DNA of 6,113 nt from an uncultured Oscillospiraceae bacterium (GTDB lineage Bacteria > Bacillota > Clostridia > Oscillospirales > Oscillospiraceae), in assembly GCA_934511545.1 (NCBI GenBank), contig CAKSWM010000094.1:1-6113 (forward strand), read 5' to 3'. Position 1 is the first letter of the stretch, and each line of letters opens with the position of its first letter. Shown in pieces: positions 1 to 6,113 of the stretch. The notes under the pieces are model-generated. The model had not been told where the DNA came from. It saw only the letters and a program-made list of their open reading frames with translations, and did not search any database. The position numbers were made by a program, and so were the translations under genes.

Positions 1-130
1 CGACCATACGCTTGACCTCGGCAATATATGCCGTATGGACTTTGAAGCCGTACTTCTCCTGCACATACTCCTGAATGCGCTTATAGGCCGGATGCTCCTT
101 GACCTCGCCGGTTCCCGCCTCGATTCTGAC
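1..130 (-). pseudogene. C-terminal extension of the RlmD-type methyltransferase, detached by an in-frame TAG (partial, runs off the window)
   Basis: Read on the minus strand, the bases directly after the rlmD stop codon continue in the same frame for 43 codons with no further stop. They begin VRIEAGTGEVKEHPAYKRI and end near HTAYIAEVKRMV at the window edge. From memory, clostridial RlmD proteins often carry a tail of this type after the methyltransferase fold, with a 'YxxIxxYVxxKYGxKVxTxYIAxVKR' pattern, so this looks like the native tail rather than a new gene. No ATG, GTG or TTG codon lies near its front: the first GTG is codon 23. Independent translation of the whole tail is therefore unlikely. 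It is either dead sequence after a nonsense mutation, reached by readthrough, or an artefact of one wrong base. Confidence 0.6.
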
Positions 131-1498
131 CTAAACCGCCGGTGGATTTGTTTCCCGTGACAAGAGGACGATCGTCTCAATATGGTGTGTGCCGGGGAAC
201 ATGTCAACAGCGGTACCCGCTGTTGGGAGCCAGCCCTTTTCGGCGAAAAGCCGCATGTCGCGGGCAAGAGTGCCCGGGTCGCAGGAAACATACACTATGC
301 GCTCGGGCGACATGGCCGCGGCGGCATCGATCACATCGGGGGAGAGGCCCTTTCGCGGCGGATCAACGACGATCGCATCGGGCCTGATCCCGGCGGCTTC
401 GAGCTGCTTTGCGGCCTGTCCGGCGTCGCCGCAGATAAACTCCGCGTTGTCAACGCTGTTCCTGACGGCGTTCCGGCGTGCGTTCTCAACCGCTTCGGGG
501 ACTATTTCGGCTCCGATGACATGCTTCGCTCCGCGCGCGAGACAGAGACTAATCGTGCCCGCGCCGCAGTAAAGATCCAGCACTGTGCCCAGGCCGTCGG
601 GAGATGCATATTCCAGCGCGCGCATATAGAGCTTTTCCGCCTGAACAGGGTTGATCTGATAAAACGAGAGAGGGGACAGCTCAAACTCAAGCCCGCAGAG
701 GCGGTCGCTTATCGTATCCTTGCCCCAGATCGTGCGGAAGTCACCCCTCAGAACCGTGTTGCCCTGCGTTTTGTTCAGGCAGAGGACGAGACTTTTAAGC
801 TCCGGACAGGCAGTTGTGACGGCCTCGATCAGGCTTTTTTCGTGCTTTCTGAGAGGGTATGCGATAACGAGCGTGAGCTGAAGCTCGCCGGAGGCGAAAC
901 CGAAGCGTGTGAAAATGTGCCTTACGCAGCCGCGTCCCGTTTTTTCGTTGTAATCGGGAATGTCTTCGCGAGCCATCCAGCTCCGCACGGCGGCAGCGGC
1001 GCGGTCAAAGCAGGCGGGCTGTATGCCGCAGCGGTCAATGGCGATGACCTCGTGAGTACGGCGGCGGAAAAAGCCGGATACGGGTCCTGCTGAAACGTTA
1101 TATATCGTCTTGTTGCGGTATGACTGCCTGCCTTCGGCGGCAATAATCTCGTCGATATGAAAATCCAGCCCGCCGATGCGCAGGATCGCGTCGTTGACAC
1201 GGGCGAGCTTGAAGCGCTTTTCCTCATCATAGCTCATGTGAAGCAGGCTGCAGCCGCCGCACCTGCCGTAAACCGGACAACCGGGCTCGATGCGCTCGGG
1301 CGAGGCGGAGATCAGCTCCTCAAGTCTGCCATAGACGGCGGAACCCGTTACCTTCAGTATTCTTACGCGGCACTCCTCGCCCTCCAGGGAGCCGGGTACA
1401 AAAACGGCGCGCCCGCCGATGCGGCAGACGCCTGCACCCTCGCTTGTATAGCCGGTTATGACGGCTGAGTGTATCTGGTTTTTTGCAAGCTGTTCCAT
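131..1498 (-). CDS. rlmD: 23S rRNA (uracil-C5)-methyltransferase, RlmD/RlmCD family
   Basis: This enzyme transfers a methyl group from S-adenosylmethionine to C5 of a uridine in 23S rRNA in the cytoplasm. The E. coli RlmD target is U1939; Gram-positive RlmCD also modifies U747, so the exact target is open. With the chosen start the protein has 455 residues. Residues 1-60 are a TRAM-like RNA-binding domain. C74, C80, C83 and C157 match the four 4Fe-4S ligands of the family (CPVYGRCGGC, then DRCGIQP). The SAM-binding motif LDLYCGAGT is at 307-315, DPPRKGL at 379-385, the catalytic cysteine is C406 in YVSCDPGTLARD, and the general base is E441 in HHIETIVLL. All catalytic and cluster residues are present, so the core should be active. 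The longer open frame to 1558 was rejected because ATG 1498 has a ribosome site (1508-1514). The stop is TAG, with family-like tail sequence continuing in frame behind it. Confidence 0.93.
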   Translation of the reverse strand: MEQLAKNQIHSAVITGYTSEGAGVCRIGGRAVFVPGSLEGEECRVRILKVTGSAVYGRLEELISASPERIEPGCPVYGRCGGCSLLHMSYDEEKRFKLARVNDAILRIGGLDFHIDEIIAAEGRQSYRNKTIYNVSAGPVSGFFRRRTHEVIAIDRCGIQPACFDRAAAAVRSWMAREDIPDYNEKTGRGCVRHIFTRFGFASGELQLTLVIAYPLRKHEKSLIEAVTTACPELKSLVLCLNKTQGNTVLRGDFRTIWGKDTISDRLCGLEFELSPLSFYQINPVQAEKLYMRALEYASPDGLGTVLDLYCGAGTISLCLARGAKHVIGAEIVPEAVENARRNAVRNSVDNAEFICGDAGQAAKQLEAAGIRPDAIVVDPPRKGLSPDVIDAAAAMSPERIVYVSCDPGTLARDMRLFAEKGWLPTAGTAVDMFPGTHHIETIVLLSRETNPPAV

Positions 1499-1507
1499 AT
1501 TTATGAG

Positions 1508-1514
1508 CACCTTT
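1508..1514 (-). promoter_or_regulatory. Ribosome binding site that sets the rlmD start
   Basis: AAAGGTG lies 9 bases upstream of the ATG at 1498 on the minus strand. The two in-frame ATGs further upstream (1558 and 1531) lie in AT-rich DNA overlapping the promoter and show no comparable site. This supports the start at 1498. Confidence 0.65.
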
Positions 1515-1529
1515 TTCTGTAATATCGAC

Positions 1530-1538
1530 ATTTTAACA
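1530..1538 (-). promoter_or_regulatory. Probable extended -10 promoter element for rlmD
   Basis: The minus strand reads TGTTAAAAT, an extended -10 (TGN plus TAAAAT), about 31 bases before the rlmD start codon. No convincing -35 hexamer lies at 16-18 bases, which is tolerable for extended -10 promoters. Assignment is by consensus only. Confidence 0.45.
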
Positions 1539-1577
1539 TACTCGTAATAATATAGCACTTTATTTTTTGAAAAAATG

Positions 1578-1586
1578 TGTTACAAT
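1578..1586 (+). promoter_or_regulatory. Probable extended -10 promoter element for the Mrp-like/CapA-like operon
   Basis: TGTTACAAT is an extended -10 (TGN plus TACAAT) located 38 bases before ATG 1625. The -35 region is weak. The element faces away from the rlmD one, so both units could start from this 126-base divergent region. A GGAG at 1610-1613 serves as ribosome site for the ATPase gene. Confidence 0.45.
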
Positions 1587-1624
1587 ATGTTTTATTCTAA
1601 AATGGACTTGGAGTGTTTAAATAA

Positions 1625-2449
1625 ATGGACGAACAGCTTGAACGTTTTAAAAACATGACCGTGGAGGAGGCAAACGCATATCTTGAGGAATATAACGCCT
1701 GCTCGCACGACTGCTCTACCTGTACCTCCGACTGCGCGGGAAGGGTCAAAAAACCGGCAAAGCTCGTTGTCGCGGTAATGAGCGGAAAGGGCGGCACCGG
1801 TAAGACGACGGTCAGCGTTCTACTTGCGAACGCTCTGCGCCGCGCGGGACTGAAGCCTGCAATACTCGACGCGGACATTTCCGGTTCCGGACTTCCGTTT
1901 GTTCTCAATATGCACGAGCCTGTTATCGGTGACAGCGATGTCATGGCGCCGGCGATGAGCCCTGCGGGAGTTCCCGTCGTGTCGCATGCTCTCGTTGCCG
2001 AGGATCTGAAGGAGCCTGTCATCTATCCGGGGCTCGATCTTGCAAAGATCGCCGTATACTATTTCCAGGAAACCACATGGGGCGACGGGCTGGATGTCCT
2101 GCTCGTCGATATGCCCAGCGGTACCGGCGATATCCCGCTGGAATACTATACCACTATGCCGTTTGATTGCAGCCTGTTCGTGATAACCCCGGGAGAGTTT
2201 GCGGCGGAGAGCGGCCTGCGCGCCGTGAACCTCTGCGAAATGCTTCGTGTCCCCGTAATGGGCGTTGTCGAGAACTTTGCCTGCGATGAGCTGAGCCTGA
2301 GCGAAAAATTCGCGGATATACCGGTTGCCGCGTCGCTCCGCTATGAGCCGGGAATACGTCTGGCGGCCGACAACGGCACCCTTGAAAACTACGATACCGA
2401 CGCCTTCGACTTCCTGGCAAGGACGATCGGCGAGATAATTTCCCAGTGA
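1625..2449 (+). CDS. Mrp/NBP35-type P-loop ATPase, putative iron-sulfur cluster carrier
   Basis: A 274-residue cytoplasmic ATPase of the Mrp/ApbC/NBP35 branch of the MinD/ParA superfamily; members bind and pass on 4Fe-4S clusters. Seen in the sequence: an N-terminal cysteine set C26, C30, C33, C37 (CX3CX2CX3C, CSHDCSTCTSDC), a deviant Walker A motif SGKGGTGKT at 53-61, the switch-I-like LDADISGSGLP at 81-91, and the family hallmark VDMPSGTGD at 161-169 (usually DMPPGTGD). The C-terminal CXXC that bridges clusters between Mrp subunits is absent: the matching region GVVENFACDEL keeps one cysteine (C220). Cluster binding, if any, would rest on the N-terminal set. Start ATG 1625 follows GGAG at 1610-1613 with 11 bases between. 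The CapA-like gene begins 10 bases after the stop, so the two are very likely co-transcribed. A MinD-like role unrelated to Fe-S is possible but less likely. Confidence 0.85.
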   Translation: MDEQLERFKNMTVEEANAYLEEYNACSHDCSTCTSDCAGRVKKPAKLVVAVMSGKGGTGKTTVSVLLANALRRAGLKPAILDADISGSGLPFVLNMHEPVIGDSDVMAPAMSPAGVPVVSHALVAEDLKEPVIYPGLDLAKIAVYYFQETTWGDGLDVLLVDMPSGTGDIPLEYYTTMPFDCSLFVITPGEFAAESGLRAVNLCEMLRVPVMGVVENFACDELSLSEKFADIPVAASLRYEPGIRLAADNGTLENYDTDAFDFLARTIGEIISQ

Positions 2450-2459
2450 GGTTTTTACA

Positions 2460-3830
2460 ATGAAATTTCTGAAAGGCTTACTTTCAATAGTACTGGCCGC
2501 GCTTGTTGTTGTCCTCGGAGTTGTCGTTTGGGGAAACTACGACCTGTACAGGGAGGAACAGGCGGAGATAGCGGCTTCCGAAAAACCGGTCGAGGACTGG
2601 CAGCCCGAGGATAACCCACTTGCGCCCGAAAACCGGCCTGACCCGGAGGTCACGGACCCCGTTGAGGCTCCGGAGAACACGACGGGCATGACTTTGGCCT
2701 ATTGCGGAGATATTGTCGCTCACAGCGGACTCAACTCCGAGGCGCAGAATGAAAACGGCTATGATTATACGACGCTGATGGGCGGCGCGGCCGGATATGT
2801 GTCGGCGGCGGACTATGCGGTCTGCACCCTTGAGACAACGTTTCCGGAAACCACGGACTATACGGGATACCCGATGTTCAAGTCTCCGAAGGGGTTGGCG
2901 ACAAGCCTGAAAAATCTTGGGTTTGATCTCATCTCGACCGCATCCAACCATTGTATGGACAGCTATCAGTCCGGCCTTAACGCGACGCTGGACGTTCTTG
3001 ACGAAAACGGCCTTGACCATGTCGGCACTTACCGCTCCCAGGAGGAGCGCGATGCGAATAACGGCATCGTTGTCAGGGAGATAAACGGCATAAGCGTTGC
3101 GTTTCTTGCGTTTACTTACGGAACGAACGGCATACCCGTGACCGGCTTTGAATATGCCGCGAATATTTTCTTCAACGACTATCTGACAAATCTGAGCGAT
3201 ATCAACTATGACATCCTGAAAGATGATATGGCTGCCGCCCGTGCGCTGAACACGGACCTCATCGTTGTTTTCATGCATTGGGGAAACGAGTATTATACGG
3301 AGCCGGTGGCTTATCAGTATGAGCTTGCCGACTATATGTTCGAGCAGGGCGCGGATATCATTCTTGGCGGACATGTCCATGTTCCCGAGCCGATGGAGGT
3401 CCGCACGGTAACGGACGTTGACGGCAACGAAAAGACCGGGTATATCTGCTATTGCCTCGGCAACTTCGTTTCCTGCCAGAACGACAGATATACGAATCTG
3501 ACGGCGGTCGTAACTCTCAGCATTGAGAAGAATCTCGACACCGGCGAAACTTATCTCAAGAATGTCGGCTATGCGCCGCTGTTCATGGTTGACCTTGAGG
3601 ATTACGGAGTTTATGGTGCGGGCTGGCGCTATAAGCTCTGGGATCTGCACGCGGCTATCAATGCATATGAAAGCGGAGATGATCTCGGAGTCATAAACTC
3701 CGCGCTTTACGATGCGCTCAAGCAGGGGCTTGAGGATGTTCACAGCATCTTCGGAGCTGAGTTTGACATTTACGATCCCGGTTATACGCCGAACACGGTG
3801 GGCGAAATGCCTGTTCCAAAAACAGAGTAA
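2460..3830 (+). CDS. CapA-family (PGA_cap) membrane-anchored metallophosphatase-like protein
   Basis: A 456-residue protein of the CapA/PgsA family, named for poly-gamma-glutamate capsule synthesis; many clostridial members have no proven role. Residues 1-29 form a short basic start plus one hydrophobic helix with no clear lipobox cysteine. This suggests an N-in membrane anchor with the catalytic part outside the cell. An acidic, proline-rich linker follows (about 31-75). The calcineurin-like fold shows the expected metal-site motifs: CGDI at 82-85 (D84), LET at 124-126, SNHCMDS at 162-168 (N163, H164), MHWGNEY at 272-278 (H273) and GGHVHVPEP at 303-311 (H305, H307), then CLGNFV at 332-337. 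All are intact, so it may be an active hydrolase; the substrate cannot be read from the sequence. The ribosome site GAGG (2448-2451) overlaps the stop of the ATPase gene, which favours coupled translation. No pgsB/pgsC-like genes lie in the window, so a capsule role is not supported here. Confidence 0.88.
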   Translation: MKFLKGLLSIVLAALVVVLGVVVWGNYDLYREEQAEIAASEKPVEDWQPEDNPLAPENRPDPEVTDPVEAPENTTGMTLAYCGDIVAHSGLNSEAQNENGYDYTTLMGGAAGYVSAADYAVCTLETTFPETTDYTGYPMFKSPKGLATSLKNLGFDLISTASNHCMDSYQSGLNATLDVLDENGLDHVGTYRSQEERDANNGIVVREINGISVAFLAFTYGTNGIPVTGFEYAANIFFNDYLTNLSDINYDILKDDMAAARALNTDLIVVFMHWGNEYYTEPVAYQYELADYMFEQGADIILGGHVHVPEPMEVRTVTDVDGNEKTGYICYCLGNFVSCQNDRYTNLTAVVTLSIEKNLDTGETYLKNVGYAPLFMVDLEDYGVYGAGWRYKLWDLHAAINAYESGDDLGVINSALYDALKQGLEDVHSIFGAEFDIYDPGYTPNTVGEMPVPKTE

Positions 3831-3913
3831 ACCGAAAAAGTCTCCTGTAGTATAGACTGGCGGCCGCAGCGCAGTAAAATCAAAAATTGAGGAAAACCTT
3901 ATGGTTTCAAGAG

Positions 3914-3944
3914 ACGGCGTGACTTCGGTCACGCCGTTTTCTTT
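3914..3944 (+). terminator. Rho-independent terminator of the ATPase/CapA-like operon
   Basis: A perfect 10-bp stem (ACGGCGTGAC with GTCACGCCGT) closes a TTCG tetraloop at 3924-3927 and is followed by TTTTCTTT. It stands 84 bases after the CapA-like stop codon. The opposite strand lacks a T-run after the stem, so it acts for plus-strand transcripts. Confidence 0.9.
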
Positions 3945-4021
3945 GCGCGTGGATCATTCTGCGGATCTTGGCTGCAGCTTTAACCATGGATTTGGGCATG
4001 AAGGAAGAGCGGCGCATCTCA

Positions 4022-4059
4022 TTTAAAATGCCCTGGAGATCGGGATCTCCAAGGCATTT
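4022..4059 (-). terminator. Hairpin terminator after the broken CFI-box gene
   Basis: The arms 4026-4032 plus 4034-4040 pair with 4045-4051 plus 4053-4059. This gives 14 base pairs with one C/A mismatch around a 4-base loop. On the minus strand the stem ends in a short TTTT tract and starts about 17 bases after the stop codon at 4077, a usual position for a terminator. The T-tract is short, so efficiency is uncertain. Confidence 0.6.
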
Positions 4060-4076
4060 GCGATTGAATTCCTCTA

Positions 4077-4520
4077 TTATTTAGCGTCTTCATAAGGCGT
4101 ATCAGAAACACCGCTTGCATTCAAATCAGCAACCATGCGGTCGAGCTTGCCTTTCCACATTTTTTTGAACCACTCGGTATGTCCGAACCACTTAACAAGG
4201 GTGGGACTGATCGCATAGTAGAGGCGGATGAATGCACGCCCATACCATGTTTCGGCAAGAGTATAGTCGCGATAACGGCGAAGGGTCCAGACCTGCGGAC
4301 AGTCGTAGGAACCATACACAGCGGTAGCGACATAACAGCCGCCGGAATTAAGAGTAGTTGTTATATTTTTCGTTATTTCTTCCGCGGTTTTGCTGCTTTC
4401 TGGAAGCTGATAATCTGGATCATACTTTTTGATTATTTCGATATATCGAATACCAGCATCAGAATCAGTCGCAATTTTCTCAGCTCGATCTTTTAAAATT
4501 TGAATACCAATAGTGCTCAT
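4077..4520 (-). CDS. C-terminal fragment of a zinc-ribbon/CFI-box protein (part of a broken gene)
   Basis: This 147-residue frame carries a cysteine-containing box GCYVATAVYGSYDCPQVW at about 61-78. It is followed by LRRYRDYTLAETWYGRAFIR and ISPTLVKWFG, the layout of CFI-box C-terminal domains (C-F/Y-I/V-A-T-A) found at the end of several Gram-positive protein families. The function of that domain is not established. The fragment probably does not start at ATG 4520. Reading upstream in this frame gives only a few sensible residues (LDDKEV) before a stop, and the matching upstream protein continues in a neighbouring frame. It is best read as the last third of a gene that begins inside the recombinase chimera and was split by two one-base losses. 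No good ribosome site precedes ATG 4520. It could be expressed alone only if translation restarts at the overlapping TCATGA. Confidence 0.7.
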   Translation of the reverse strand: MSTIGIQILKDRAEKIATDSDAGIRYIEIIKKYDPDYQLPESSKTAEEITKNITTTLNSGGCYVATAVYGSYDCPQVWTLRRYRDYTLAETWYGRAFIRLYYAISPTLVKWFGHTEWFKKMWKGKLDRMVADLNASGVSDTPYEDAK

Positions 4521-4533
4521 GACTTCTTTGTCA

Positions 4534-5855
<1,322 letters not shown>

Positions 5856-5871
5856 ATTGGAGGAAACAAAC

Positions 5872-6113
5872 ATGAAAAATTTCGGCGTGAACGAGCTCAG
5901 GGAGATGTTTCTCTCTTTCTTTGAGACCAAGGGCCATCTGCGTCTGCCCAGCTTTTCGCTCATCCCTCAGAACGATCCCTCGCTGCTTCTCATAAACTCC
6001 GGAATGGCTCCGATGAAGCCCTATTTCACCGGTGAACAGGAGCCGCCCCGCCACCGCGTCTGCACCTGCCAGAAGTGCATCCGCACCGGCGATATCGAGA
6101 ACATCGGCCACAC
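5872..6113 (+). CDS. alaS: Alanyl-tRNA synthetase, N-terminal part (runs off the window)
   Basis: AlaRS charges tRNA-Ala with alanine in the cytoplasm. The first 80 residues are in the window and begin [23 protein letters not shown]. They contain the class II aminoacylation start region with [20 protein letters not shown] (about 27-46) and [28 protein letters not shown], which matches the conserved AlaRS stretch around motif 1 and the following basic loop. The shortened RTGDIEN, rather than the longer GGKHNDLEN of many bacteria, is a form I associate with clostridial AlaRS. ATG 5872 has GGAGG at 5859-5863 with 8 bases between. Expression is set by the T-box just upstream. The catalytic core end, tRNA-binding, editing and C-Ala domains lie outside the window. 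Confidence 0.95.
   Translation, partial: MKNFGVNELREMFLSFFETKGHLRLPSFSLIPQNDPSLLLINSGMAPMKPYFTGEQEPPRHRVCTCQKCIRTGDIENIGH

Noticed and set aside
182..1093. Long plus-strand open frame (303 codons) opposite rlmD
   Set aside because: It is the antisense shadow of a gene with all catalytic motifs. It has no family motif of its own.
2484..3932. 482-codon minus-strand open frame opposite the CapA-like gene
   Set aside because: Longer than the real gene, but rich in R, V and I in shadow fashion with no recognisable motif. The plus strand has metal-site motifs, an anchor helix and a ribosome site.
3901..4026. Small plus-strand ORF of 41 codons with GAGG 8 bases before its ATG
   Set aside because: It runs straight through the strong terminator hairpin at 3914-3944 and its product shows no recognisable feature.

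Overview
The window looks like chromosomal DNA from a Gram-positive clostridial bacterium, probably a gut Oscillospirales/Ruminococcaceae type. This is inferred from the moderate GC with GGAGG-type ribosome sites, a T-box leader before an alanyl-tRNA synthetase of clostridial type, and the style of the Mrp-like ATPase and CapA-like protein. No database search was possible, so families are named from motifs read by eye.

Layout. Positions 1-1498 (minus strand) hold a 23S rRNA m5U methyltransferase of the RlmD/RlmCD family. Its usual C-terminal extension is still encoded in the same frame at 1-130 but is cut off by a single TAG codon at 131-133. A short divergent promoter region (1499-1624) separates it from a plus-strand two-gene unit. 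That unit is an Mrp/NBP35-type P-loop ATPase (1625-2449) followed 10 bases later by a membrane-anchored CapA-family metallophosphatase-like protein (2460-3830). It is closed by a strong UUCG-loop terminator (3914-3944).

Positions 4026-5445 (minus strand) are a rearranged and decaying accessory block. A serine recombinase is cut after about 108 residues and joined in frame to a zinc-ribbon/TPR-like protein that should end in a CFI-box domain (CYVATAVYG). That second protein is broken further by two apparent single-base deletions, so its parts lie in three frames: 4744-5445, about 4534-4786, and 4077-4520. A hairpin terminator sits just after the last part.

Positions 5577-6113 (plus strand) hold a good sigma-A promoter, a complete T-box leader with visible mutually exclusive antiterminator and terminator folds, and the first 80 codons of alaS.

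The housekeeping genes are translation-related (rRNA modification, Ala-tRNA charging) and Fe-S related (Mrp-like ATPase, plus the Fe-S cluster of the RlmD family), and do not form one obvious pathway. The two most notable points are the amber codon inside the rlmD reading frame and the recombinase/zinc-ribbon chimera. I see no defence system, CRISPR array, rRNA or tRNA gene.
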